A stretch of 38,951 nt of DNA from an uncultured Alphaproteobacteria bacterium (lineage in GTDB: Bacteria > Pseudomonadota > Alphaproteobacteria > HIMB59 > GCA-002718135), in assembly GCA_902585605.1 (NCBI GenBank), contig CACIED010000010.1, positions 1 through 38,951 of the forward strand, given 5' to 3'. Shown here in pieces: positions 32,257 to 38,951 of this stretch. The first letter of the stretch is position 1; every line of letters begins with the position of its first letter. The notes below the pieces were generated by a model. It searched no databases. It was given only the letters and a program-made list of their open reading frames with translations, and was not told where the DNA came from. Both the position numbers and the translations under genes were made by a program.

Positions 32257-33621
32257 TTACGCTACTTCTGGTATTTGAGAAATAGATTTACCAATCCCAT
32301 CATCATCAATAACATCATCAGCCATTGATCCATTTAGATAATCATCATAAGCTGACATATCAAAATATCCATGGCCACATAAATTAAAGAGAATAGTTTT
32401 TGACTCTCCTTTTTCTTTACATTCTAAAGCTGCATCAATAGCACCTTTGATTGCATGGTTTCCTTCTGGAGCAGGAATAATTCCTTCTTGTTTTGCAAAG
32501 GTTAAACCAGCTTCAAAACAATCTTTTTGACCGTAAGCCTTTGCTCTCATCAGACCTAACTCATATAAGTGGCTTAAATGATAAGACATGCCATGATATC
32601 TTAATCCACCAGAGTGATTAGCAGGCGGTAAGAAATCAGATCCAAGAGTATGCATTTTAATTAATGGAGTCATTTTTGCCATATCACCATGATCATAAGC
32701 ATACTTACCCTTAGTAAATGAAGGACATGATGCAGGCTCGCAACCAATTATATCAATTTTTTGACCACCTCTTAACTGTTGTCCTAAAAATGGAAACATC
32801 AATCCGGAAAGATTACTACCACCACCTGTACAGCCAACAATAATATCAGGATAATCTCCAGCCATCTCCATTTGCATAATAGCTTCATTACCATTTATAG
32901 TTTGATGCATTAGAACGTGACCTAAAACACTTCCAAGTGAGTATTTTGCTTTACCTCCACTTTTAACAGTTGCTTCTATTGCTTCTGATATAGCTATTCC
33001 CAAACTACCAGGGTTATCAGGATTTTCTGATAATAACTTATTACCGAAATCAGTTAAATTTGATGGACTAGCGTGACAGTTAGCGCCGAAAGATTGCATC
33101 ATTAATTTTCTGTAAGGTTTATGATCAAAACTAACCTTAACCATGAAAACTTCTATATCTATACCAAAAATCTGACCTGCAAAAGCTAATGAACTTCCCC
33201 ACTGACCTGCGCCCGTTTCAGTAAATATTTTACTAATTCCTTCTTCTTTATTAAAAAATGCTTGCGGAACTGCAGTATTTGGTTTGTGACTTCCTGTAGG
33301 ACTAACACCTTCATATTTGTAATAAATTTTAGCTGGTGTATCTAAAAACTTTTCTAACCTTCTTGCTCTAAATAAAGGAGAAGGTCTCCATTGTTTGTAT
33401 ACTTCTCTTACTGGCTCAGGAATTTCTATTTCTCTTTCAGTAGAAACTTCTTGCATAATTAAACTCATTGGAAATAAAGGAGCAAAGTCATCAGGACCAG
33501 CCGGTTGTTTAGTTCCAGGATGTAATGGTGGTGGTGGTGGACTTGGTAAGTCTGCATTAATATTATACCAAAACTTTGGTGCTTTATTTTCTTCAAGTAA
33601 GTATTTAATTGAGTCGCTCAT
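32257..33621 (-). CDS. TrpB2-like PLP-dependent tryptophan synthase beta chain homologue
   Basis: The 454-residue protein has the TrpB2 features. There is an N-terminal proline run before LHPGTK, WRPSPLFRARRLE, PLP Lys113 in GSHKPNTA, ETGAGQWGSSLA, GCTGGGSNLSG, and CGHGYFDMSAYD at the C-terminus. It differs from the shorter TrpB1 (about 400 residues). TrpB2 enzymes can join serine and indole but generally lack a TrpA partner, and none is nearby. It is 46 nt upstream of DUF1015, so it may head a serine-related operon. Its true serine-derived product is unknown. Confidence 0.92.
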   Translation of the reverse strand: MSDSIKYLLEENKAPKFWYNINADLPSPPPPPLHPGTKQPAGPDDFAPLFPMSLIMQEVSTEREIEIPEPVREVYKQWRPSPLFRARRLEKFLDTPAKIYYKYEGVSPTGSHKPNTAVPQAFFNKEEGISKIFTETGAGQWGSSLAFAGQIFGIDIEVFMVKVSFDHKPYRKLMMQSFGANCHASPSNLTDFGNKLLSENPDNPGSLGIAISEAIEATVKSGGKAKYSLGSVLGHVLMHQTINGNEAIMQMEMAGDYPDIIVGCTGGGSNLSGLMFPFLGQQLRGGQKIDIIGCEPASCPSFTKGKYAYDHGDMAKMTPLIKMHTLGSDFLPPANHSGGLRYHGMSYHLSHLYELGLMRAKAYGQKDCFEAGLTFAKQEGIIPAPEGNHAIKGAIDAALECKEKGESKTILFNLCGHGYFDMSAYDDYLNGSMADDVIDDDGIGKSISQIPEVA

Positions 33622-33665
33622 AATAAAAGTATATTGGACTATAAAAAATTAAATTTCAACCATAA

Positions 33666-33752
33666 ATGAAATACTTTAACTTCAAAAATGTGTCTATTTT
33701 TATTGCTGTTTTATTAGTATTATATGTTTTTTACGGATATTTTACTCATTGA
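33666..33752 (+). CDS. Possible 28-residue membrane peptide
   Basis: An ATG at 33666 opens 28 codons. The peptide has a polar, basic start (MKYFNFKN), one hydrophobic stretch (SIFIAVLLVLYVFYGYF) and the end TH. It lies in the spacer between the divergent TrpB2-like gene and the EamA gene and overlaps the latter's 3' end by 33 nt. The shape fits a single-pass small membrane protein, but a frame this short can arise by chance in T-rich DNA. Confidence 0.2.
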   Translation: MKYFNFKNVSIFIAVLLVLYVFYGYFTH

Positions 33753-34637
33753 TTTTTTTTGCCCAACAAACAGACCAATAAAAACTAGAATAATTCCGAC
33801 TACAGAACTAAATACTATTTTTTCAGAAAGAAATATGAATCCCCATATTAATGCAAAAACAGGAATTAAATAGGCAACATAAGACAAGAAAACCGGACCA
33901 GATTGTTTAACTATATGATAGCGCATATGAAATGCAATAGCTGTTGGAAAAACACCTAAATAAATAATAGAAATTAAAGATATCATATTAATATTATTCT
34001 CATAATTGATAAAATCATAGAATAAAAAAGGTAATGATATTATCGCTCCAAATAATGTAGCAAAAGTAGTAATCGAAATAGGGCTTAATTTCTTCAATTT
34101 ATTATAAGCAGCAATATTTGAAATCATATAGCCAAATGCAGCTATAATCACAAAAATTTTTGCTAAAGTACTAATGTAGTTTTCATCTTGAAAATTAAAT
34201 TTACTTATATCTAAAATAAAAATAATACCTACAAAACCTATAATAATTGATAAAAATTTAACCCAAGTAAACTTATCGTCTGAAGTTAAAACATGAGACA
34301 TTAGTAATGTTATTAAGGGACCAACCGACATTAATAACCCTGCAGTAGAAGAAGGAATGTATTGTTCAGCCCAACTAATCAGATAGAATGGTAAAAAATT
34401 TCCAGTAATGCCAATAAAAGAGAGAATTAAAACTAAATCGAGATTTAATTTAGGATTATTGTTATATGAATAATATAAAATAATTAAGAAAATTGATGCT
34501 ATAATTAATCTTAAGGAAGCAATACTTGTAGGTGTAAAACTAGAAAGACAAATTTTAATAACAAAAAAAGAAGATCCCCAAATTGCAGCTAAAATTATAA
34601 GAAGTATTAAATTATTTGATAATAATTTATTTAACAA
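33720..34637 (-). CDS. EamA/DMT-superfamily transporter
   Basis: The 305-residue protein has about ten transmembrane segments. The first EamA repeat opens with AAIWGSSFFVIKICLSSFTPTSIASLR, a standard start for the family. The second repeat includes GVFPTAIAFHMRYHIVKQSGP and FLSEKIVFSSVVGIILVFIG. It is the third EamA exporter in the window and likely moves amino acids or other metabolites out of the cell. It starts 3 nt after the stop of the 99-residue gene on the same strand, so they share a transcript. Confidence 0.88.
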   Translation of the reverse strand: MLNKLLSNNLILLIILAAIWGSSFFVIKICLSSFTPTSIASLRLIIASIFLIILYYSYNNNPKLNLDLVLILSFIGITGNFLPFYLISWAEQYIPSSTAGLLMSVGPLITLLMSHVLTSDDKFTWVKFLSIIIGFVGIIFILDISKFNFQDENYISTLAKIFVIIAAFGYMISNIAAYNKLKKLSPISITTFATLFGAIISLPFLFYDFINYENNINMISLISIIYLGVFPTAIAFHMRYHIVKQSGPVFLSYVAYLIPVFALIWGFIFLSEKIVFSSVVGIILVFIGLFVGQKKSMSKISVKNI

Positions 34638-34640
34638 AAA

Positions 34641-34940
34641 TTAGATTTTATTTTTTGGTTGTGGAATTTCAATATTTTCAGAAGGTTTCATAAATTCATC
34701 CCTTCTTCCATCCCAAAGATAATCTGCGTAATCAAATTCTGTAATCATTCTATCTGATCGTTCAAATGTTAAACCGTATTTCCTACAATAACTGGCAAAT
34801 TCTTCTGCATTATCTATTGGTAAATTTTCTACAGTCCATTTTCTAGAACTTCTATCGAATTTGAAACCATTTTTTTTGAACCAATCTCTGTGATAATATG
34901 AATCTCTACCAAAAGCTGAAAAAGTTATTTTCTTAGTCAT
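34641..34940 (-). CDS. Small DUF5710-like protein of unknown function
   Basis: The 99-residue protein is polar and soluble. Near its N-terminus it has SYYHRDWFKKNGFKFDRSSR followed by KW. This recalls the repeat unit of DUF5710-type domains (K-x2-G-x3-D-x3-K-x-W), found in some nucleic-acid-associated proteins. The rest (EEFASYCRKYGLTFE, EFDYADYLWDGRRDEF) is acidic and aromatic with no motif I recognise. I make no function call. It sits directly upstream of an EamA exporter (3-nt gap) and is divergent from the rhodanese gene. Confidence 0.6.
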   Translation of the reverse strand: MTKKITFSAFGRDSYYHRDWFKKNGFKFDRSSRKWTVENLPIDNAEEFASYCRKYGLTFERSDRMITEFDYADYLWDGRRDEFMKPSENIEIPQPKNKI

Positions 34941-35033
34941 AATGATATGCGCTCTTACATGAAAAACTTAGAAATAACAAATTTAATTTTTAAAATTAAT
35001 TTTATTTAAAATAGTAGAAATCTAATGGTATTT

Positions 35034-35039
35034 ATAATA
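35034..35039 (+). promoter_or_regulatory. Candidate -10 box for the rhodanese gene
   Basis: An exact TATAAT ends 10 nt before the ATG at 35050. A typical start point would leave a leader of about 4 nt. No -35 hexamer is evident in the A/T-rich stretch upstream. Confidence 0.3.
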
Positions 35040-35049
35040 AGATAATCTA

Positions 35050-35382
35050 ATGGATCTTTACAGTAGCAGTGAAATTACAGTTCATCAATTAAATGAGTTA
35101 AAGCAAGATGACAAAAAAATTCAAATTATAGATGTAAGAGAAGATACTGAGAGAGATCATGCCCATATTAAAGGTACAATACACATGAAACTTTCAGAGA
35201 TCGCTAAAAGATACACCGAATTAGATAAGAAAAAAAATATTTTTGTAATGTGTCATACCGGGACAAGAAGCCAAGCTGTATGTAAATGGCTTAAAGCACA
35301 AGGTTATAATCATTGTGTTAATGTACTTGGCGGAATAGACGCATGGGCTGCTTTAATTGACAGAAATATTAGAAGATACTAA
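35050..35382 (+). CDS. Single-domain rhodanese-like sulfurtransferase
   Basis: The 110-residue cytoplasmic protein is one rhodanese domain. It has IQIIDVREDTERDHAHIKGT at 25-44 and the active-site loop VMCHTGTRS at 66-74 with catalytic Cys68. It ends with the hydrophobic-aromatic VLGGIDAWAALID. It resembles GlpE-type proteins that pass sulfane sulfur to cyanide or thiol acceptors. Unlike the rhodanese module of the FKBP fusion at 322-1044, its catalytic Cys is intact. It overlaps the convergent 62-residue membrane gene by 4 nt. Confidence 0.9.
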   Translation: MDLYSSSEITVHQLNELKQDDKKIQIIDVREDTERDHAHIKGTIHMKLSEIAKRYTELDKKKNIFVMCHTGTRSQAVCKWLKAQGYNHCVNVLGGIDAWAALIDRNIRRY

Positions 35383-35567
35383 GAAATACTCTCTAAGTAC
35401 AAACCTAGAAAAATAATAATTACACTAACTAAAAACATTATTATCCTGAACAGGATTTCAATAAAAAGATTAAATCTTATTCGTTTTTTTATAATTAGTT
35501 TGTATAGAGGATTACTAATTGATAGAGAAATTAATAGTATCCCAATAATAATAACTAACCAATGCAT
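35379..35567 (-). CDS. Small membrane hairpin protein, 62 residues
   Basis: The protein has two hydrophobic helices (about 3-20 and 38-57) with a basic connecting loop (YKLIIKKRIRFNLF) that should lie in the cytoplasm. The frame fills the space between the rhodanese and nitroreductase genes almost exactly, overlapping each by 4-6 nt. That exact fit is the main evidence that it is a real gene. I recognise no family. Because its start overlaps the nitroreductase start (35562), the two genes' promoters must lie within each other. Confidence 0.5.
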   Translation of the reverse strand: MHWLVIIIGILLISLSISNPLYKLIIKKRIRFNLFIEILFRIIMFLVSVIIIFLGLYLESIS

Positions 35568-36239
35568 AAAGTTAAAAAATACATAGCTGAAGATTTAAAA
35601 TTTTCAAATCAAACTATCAAAGAAATGAAGATTAATTCAAAAAAATTTTATAATAAAATTAAAGAAAGAAGAAGCGTACGTGAATTTTCAAATGATAAAA
35701 TCGATATAAATATTATAAAAAATGCAATCTTATCTGCAGGATCAGCTCCAAGTGGAGCAAATCTTCAACCTTGGCATTTTGTAGTAATAAAAAATAAAAA
35801 CGTAAAAAAGAAGATTAGAATAGAAGCAGAAAAAGAAGAAGAAAATTTTTATAAGTACAAAGCTCCTAAAGAATGGTTAGATGCATTAACTCCTTTAGGA
35901 ACTGATGAAAATAAAAAATTTATTGAAAATGCACCTTATTTAATAGCTATATTTGAGAAAAAATTTTCAGTTTCAAAAAATAAGAAAATAAAAAATTATT
36001 ATGTAAAAGAGTCTGTCGGTATAGCTACTGGTATATTAATTACTTGTTTACATTTTTCTGGCTTAGCAATGTTAACACACACGCCAAGCCCAATGACATT
36101 TCTTAATCAAATTTTGAAAAGACCTAGTAATGAAAAACCATTTGTTTTACTTATTGTTGGACGACCAGATAAAGATGTAAAAGTTCCAAAGTTTGCAAAA
36201 CAAAAGAAAGCGTTTGAAGAAATTACTTCAATTTTTTAA
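35562..36239 (+). CDS. Nitroreductase-fold flavoprotein, iodotyrosine-deiodinase-like
   Basis: The 225-residue protein has the FMN-binding KERRSVREFS at about 34-43, SAPSGANLQPWHFVVI, IRIEAEKEEENFYK and YYVKESVGIATGILITCLHFSGL, ending with KPFVLLIVGRPDKDVKVP. The EAEKEEENFYKYKAPKEWLDAL lid and the HTPSPM segment resemble the iodotyrosine deiodinase (IYD) branch, whose lid recognises the amino acid zwitterion, more than NfsA/NfsB or BluB. It may reduce a halogenated or nitrated aromatic amino acid. That role is inference. An alternative ATG at 35625 exists. The 3' end overlaps the phosphoribosyltransferase by 4 nt. Confidence 0.85.
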   Translation: MHKVKKYIAEDLKFSNQTIKEMKINSKKFYNKIKERRSVREFSNDKIDINIIKNAILSAGSAPSGANLQPWHFVVIKNKNVKKKIRIEAEKEEENFYKYKAPKEWLDALTPLGTDENKKFIENAPYLIAIFEKKFSVSKNKKIKNYYVKESVGIATGILITCLHFSGLAMLTHTPSPMTFLNQILKRPSNEKPFVLLIVGRPDKDVKVPKFAKQKKAFEEITSIF

Positions 36240-36739
36240 CCAAGTTCTTCTGGTTTCATAGTTTCATAAACCTCATAAGGCATATGTATCCAAGGAGAAT
36301 CTTCTAAATAATCAACATAGTAATTTGGTTTAAACGAAGATACTGATTTATAAAACAAAACTCCAGTTCTTATTGGTTCATCTATATAAAAACCATAAGT
36401 ATGATTTAACCAATCAATACTTTTTTTAAGAGTAATTCCTGAATCTGCCAAATCATCTACTATTAAAACTTTTGATCCAATGTTAGGGCTTGTTTTTGCT
36501 AAATCTCTAGAAAATGTGATTGCACCTCTTTTATTTTTTACCCCCTCACCTTTATATGATTCAACAGAAAGAATTGCTAAAGGAACATCAAATATTCTTG
36601 CCATTACATCCCCTACTCTCATACCTCCTTTTGCAATGCATACAACCTGATTAAATTGCCATCCATCCTTATGAATTTGTTTTGCTAAATCTTCTGTTTT
36701 ACTTCTATATTCGTCCCAACTAATGTGTAAATCAGACAT
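36236..36739 (-). CDS. Purine-type phosphoribosyltransferase
   Basis: The 167-residue protein is a type I phosphoribosyltransferase with the PRPP-binding motif VLIVDDLADSGITL at 91-104 and the AKGGMRVGDVMAR loop near 36-48. The order and length fit xanthine/hypoxanthine or guanine salvage enzymes (Gpt/Hpt type), which make IMP, XMP or GMP from bases and PRPP. AAGGA with proper spacing precedes the ATG, one of few clear ribosome sites here. It is downstream of the BMP transporter gene, and the terminator at 36768-36790 separates them. A nucleobase salvage role fits the neighbouring nucleoside importer. Confidence 0.85.
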   Translation of the reverse strand: MSDLHISWDEYRSKTEDLAKQIHKDGWQFNQVVCIAKGGMRVGDVMARIFDVPLAILSVESYKGEGVKNKRGAITFSRDLAKTSPNIGSKVLIVDDLADSGITLKKSIDWLNHTYGFYIDEPIRTGVLFYKSVSSFKPNYYVDYLEDSPWIHMPYEVYETMKPEELG

Positions 36740-36767
36740 AAATCTTCCTTTGAAATTAAGAATTAAA

Positions 36768-36790
36768 CCTCTCCCTTTAAAAGAGAGAGG
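36768..36790 (-). terminator. Stem-loop terminator of the BMP transporter unit
   Basis: Read on the minus strand, CCTCTCTCT pairs with AGGGAGAGG around a 5-nt loop. This gives nine pairs with one G-U wobble, 17 nt after the binding-protein stop codon, followed by a T-rich tract. It is the clearest rho-independent-type hairpin in the window, and unusually GC-rich for this DNA. Confidence 0.65.
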
Positions 36791-36806
36791 GTTATAAGAA
36801 TTTTAA

Positions 36807-37874
36807 TTATTGTGGTACTTCGCCGTCAATACCTTGAACATAAAAGTTCATTCCAAGTAACATTCCATCAGGCGCTACTTCACCTTCAGGAACCACAAGC
36901 TCACCAGCTTGATTGTAAATTGGACCCGTGAAAGGATGGATAGTTCCATCTTTAATTCCAACTTCCATATTTACTGCTTCTTGAATTAAACTTGCTGGCA
37001 TAAGTTTAGTATTATATGGTGACATTACAACCATACCTTTATCCATACCATCCCAAGTATCACCAGAAGACCAAGTGCCGTCCACAACGGCTTTTGCTCT
37101 TTCAGCATAGTAAGGGCCCCAAATATCTTCAATTGAAGTTAAATGTGCATCAGGACAAAATTCTTCTTGGTTTGAAGCTTGACCAAATGCATAAACACCG
37201 GCTTTTTGAGCAGCTTGGCAAGGAGCATATGTATCAGTATGCTGAACAATTATGTCAGCTCCTTGATTAATTAATGTATTAGCTGCATCAGCTTCTTTAC
37301 CTGGGTCGTACCAAGTAAATACCCAAATAATTTTCATTTTGATATCTGGATTTACTTTTGAAGCTGCTAAATAAAATGCATTAATTCCTCTTACAACTTC
37401 AGGAATAGGGAATGAAGCTATATAACCAATAGTATTAGTTTCAGTCATATGACCAGCAATATGCCCTTCAATCATTCTACCTTCGTAAAATCTAGCTGAA
37501 TACGTAGCAACGTTATCTGCTTGGATATACCCAGTAGCATGTTCAAATTTTATATCAGGAAAATCCTTAGCTACTTCATGTGTCTGATCCATATAGTTGA
37601 AAGACGTTGTAAATATTAAATCATGTCCTGAGTCTGCTAGTTTTCGGATTGCTCTCACAGCATCTGCGTTTTCAGGAATATTTTCAAGATAAGTAGTAGT
37701 AATAGAGTCACCAAGTTGGCTCTCCATATATTTTCTACCTACATCATGCATATATGTCCAACCATGATCACCTGGAGGACCTATGTATATAAATCCAACT
37801 TTTTTAGGGTCTGCATATGCTGAACCAAATGCAAATACCAAAAAAGTAGATAAAAAAGTTATTATTCTAATCAT
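36807..37874 (-). CDS. BMP-family ABC transporter substrate-binding protein
   Basis: The 355-residue protein has a signal peptide cut after about residue 21 (GSAYA). The mature part matches basic-membrane-protein (BMP/Med-like) binding proteins: KVGFIYIGPPGDHGWTYMHD, DLIFTTSFNYMD, YIASFPIPEVVRGINAF, VQHTDTYAP. BMP proteins bind nucleosides such as purine nucleosides in the periplasm and pass them to a two-permease ABC importer. The two permeases lie upstream on the same strand. A strong ribosome site AGGTGAGG precedes the ATG by 5 nt, consistent with high expression. It has no lipobox Cys, unlike Gram-positive BMP proteins. Confidence 0.92.
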   Translation of the reverse strand: MIRIITFLSTFLVFAFGSAYADPKKVGFIYIGPPGDHGWTYMHDVGRKYMESQLGDSITTTYLENIPENADAVRAIRKLADSGHDLIFTTSFNYMDQTHEVAKDFPDIKFEHATGYIQADNVATYSARFYEGRMIEGHIAGHMTETNTIGYIASFPIPEVVRGINAFYLAASKVNPDIKMKIIWVFTWYDPGKEADAANTLINQGADIIVQHTDTYAPCQAAQKAGVYAFGQASNQEEFCPDAHLTSIEDIWGPYYAERAKAVVDGTWSSGDTWDGMDKGMVVMSPYNTKLMPASLIQEAVNMEVGIKDGTIHPFTGPIYNQAGELVVPEGEVAPDGMLLGMNFYVQGIDGEVPQ

Positions 37875-37879
37875 TTTAA

Positions 37880-37887
37880 CCTCACCT
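37880..37887 (-). promoter_or_regulatory. Strong ribosome binding site of the BMP gene
   Basis: AGGTGAGG on the minus strand lies 5 nt before the start codon at 37874. It is the best Shine-Dalgarno match I found in the window, contrasting with the many starts that have none. Confidence 0.75.
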
Positions 37888-37955
37888 GCTAATATAACGA
37901 TTACTCAACTATATACTTAATATATACAAATAGGTTTGATCAATAAATCTATATG

Positions 37956-37961
37956 ATTATA
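37956..37961 (-). promoter_or_regulatory. Candidate -10 box upstream of the BMP gene
   Basis: A minus-strand TATAAT lies in the 106-nt spacer between the permease and BMP genes and would give a leader of about 75 nt containing the strong ribosome site. This suggests the binding protein has its own promoter besides any read-through from the permeases. Confidence 0.3.
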
Positions 37962-37980
37962 GAAAAAAAAAAGTGGATAT

Positions 37981-38850
37981 TTATCTGCCTTTATAAAAAG
38001 GAATAGTTAATGAAGCTGGTGCACTAAGTTTTATTCTTAATTTATTGCTAGAAATTAACACTAAAACTATAATAGTTGCAACATATGGAGCCATACTGAA
38101 AAATTGACCAGGAAATCTTAAACCTAAAGCCTGAAGATTCATTTGAAGAATAGTAACACCTCCAAATATATAAGCTCCAATAAGTACTCTTTCTGGCTTC
38201 CAAGTTGCAAATACAACTAATGCTAACGCTATCCATCCACGTCCAGCTGTCATACCTTCTTGCCACATTGGAGCATAACAAATTGAAATATATGATCCTG
38301 CAAGAGCACACATAGAACCTCCAAATAAAATTGATAAAAATCTAATTTTAATAACGCTATATCCTAGAGCATGTGCAGAATTATGTGATTCCCCTACTGC
38401 TCTTAAAATCAAACCAGCTTTAGTTTTATAAAAAAAATAACTAACCAAAAAAACAATTAAGAAAGAAAAAAAAACAAAAAACCATGGTGACAGACCATCG
38501 ATTGGTGTTCCAATATATTGTTTGCCAAGCATCGAACTAAGACCTATTCCAAAAATAGTTAATGCTAATCCTGTAGCAATTTGATTTGACATTAAAAATA
38601 GAACAAGAAAAGCAAATAAACCAGACATGATAATTCCAGATAATATAGATACAAAAAAAGCTAAAAAATAACTTCCGGTAATTACTAAGATAATAAAAGC
38701 GGACACTGCTCCTACCAACATCATTCCTTCTACACCTAAATTTAATACTCCAGATTTTTCTGTAACTAACTCACCTATACCAGCAAAAACTAGAGGTGTT
38801 GTTGCAATTAAAACAATTTGTAATATTCCAAGTATTAAATCTAAATTCAT
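37981..38850 (-). CDS. BMP-system (nucleoside) ABC transporter permease
   Basis: The 289-residue protein has about eight to nine transmembrane helices and the YufQ/NupQ-type signature: GIGELVTEKSGVLNLGVEGMMLVGA near the N-terminus, LRAVGESHNSAHALGYSV in the coupling region, and GGSMCALAGSYISICY. This is the second permease of BMP-type nucleoside importers. The ATG overlaps the stop of the first permease (ATGA). The substrate-binding gene follows 106 nt downstream. The ATP-binding subunit must be further upstream, outside the window. Confidence 0.9.
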   Translation of the reverse strand: MNLDLILGILQIVLIATTPLVFAGIGELVTEKSGVLNLGVEGMMLVGAVSAFIILVITGSYFLAFFVSILSGIIMSGLFAFLVLFLMSNQIATGLALTIFGIGLSSMLGKQYIGTPIDGLSPWFFVFFSFLIVFLVSYFFYKTKAGLILRAVGESHNSAHALGYSVIKIRFLSILFGGSMCALAGSYISICYAPMWQEGMTAGRGWIALALVVFATWKPERVLIGAYIFGGVTILQMNLQALGLRFPGQFFSMAPYVATIIVLVLISSNKLRIKLSAPASLTIPFYKGR

Positions 38851-38951
38851 AATAATTTTTTGTAAGTTAATTTATAGTTAATTAGTAATTCCGCACCTAA
38901 TAAATAAAATAAAACCAAACCCTGAAATATAAAACCTACCGCTGAAGGTAT
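38847..38951 (-). CDS. First BMP-system permease, C-terminal fragment
   Basis: The minus-strand frame is open from the window edge and ends in a TGA at 38849-38847 that overlaps the next gene's ATG. The 34 visible residues (IPSAVGFIFQGLVLFYLLGAE, then LLINYKLTYKK) are a hydrophobic helix with a basic tail, matching the C-terminus of YufP/NupP-type permeases. The rest of the gene lies beyond the window. Confidence 0.75.
   Translation of the reverse strand: MPSAVGFIFQGLVLFYLLGAELLINYKLTYKKLL

Noticed and set aside
33622..33719. A riboswitch upstream of the TrpB2-like gene.
   Set aside because: The spacer is short and A/T-rich with no visible helices or conserved aptamer sequence.
38048..38311. 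An 87-codon open frame on the minus strand inside the permease gene.
   Set aside because: It lies in another frame of a clear permease gene, is rich in Cys, Ser and Trp with no family features, and has no independent start signals.

Overview
The window looks like chromosomal DNA from a streamlined, very AT-rich marine alphaproteobacterium (Pelagibacterales, HIMB59 or AEGEAN-169-like). I infer this from composition, from mostly negligible or overlapping gene boundaries (many 1-8 nt overlaps, no gene-free stretch above about 210 bases), and from alphaproteobacterial protein variants: the long-N-terminus GTP cyclohydrolase II, the alphaproteobacterial type of SerC, a malate thiokinase/malyl-CoA lyase operon and BMP-type nucleoside ABC transport. 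There are no rRNA or tRNA genes, IS elements, CRISPR arrays or prophage genes.

Layout. 1-4969: the tail of a DUF815 ATPase, a periplasmic FKBP-rhodanese fusion, two EamA exporters, acylphosphatase, a class III omega-aminotransferase and a Bcp-type peroxiredoxin. 4972-11491: a cluster of GTP cyclohydrolase II, RibD-type reductase, SAM methyltransferase, GT4-like glycosyltransferase, a divergent 6-pyruvoyl-tetrahydropterin-synthase homologue, a BchC-like dehydrogenase, a creatininase-family hydrolase and a histidine phosphatase. Together these read as a pathway to a modified (methylated and glycosylated) pterin- or pyrimidine-type molecule, and this is the strongest candidate for an undescribed system here. 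11547-14697: malyl-CoA lyase, malate-CoA ligase beta and alpha, and a 45-residue membrane protein, giving C4 to C2 + C2 interconversion (malate to glyoxylate plus acetyl-CoA).

14753-16502: SRAP-domain protein, DUF4864 secreted protein, LysE exporter. 16489-21317: a roughly 1000-residue kinase-M23-phospholyase fusion head-to-head with psuK-psuG (pseudouridine catabolism). 21314-23347: nucleoside hydrolase, a PHYHD1-like dioxygenase and a small membrane protein in a tightly overlapped set. 23416-26951: membrane proteins, an orphan ABC-2 permease, M20 amidohydrolase and an SLT-like lipoprotein. 27053-28912: HtpG. 28905-33621: a serine-centred operon (TrpB2-like, DUF1015, SerC, SerA). 33720-36739: EamA exporter, small proteins, active-site-intact rhodanese, iodotyrosine-deiodinase-like nitroreductase, phosphoribosyltransferase. 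36807-38951: BMP-family nucleoside-type ABC transporter (binding protein, one full permease, tail of a second).

The nucleoside importer, phosphoribosyltransferase, nucleoside hydrolase and PsuK/PsuG plausibly form a nucleoside-scavenging theme. Several + strand genes that begin a transcription unit have an exact TATAAT box only 6-14 nt before the ATG, suggesting very short leaders or leaderless mRNAs.
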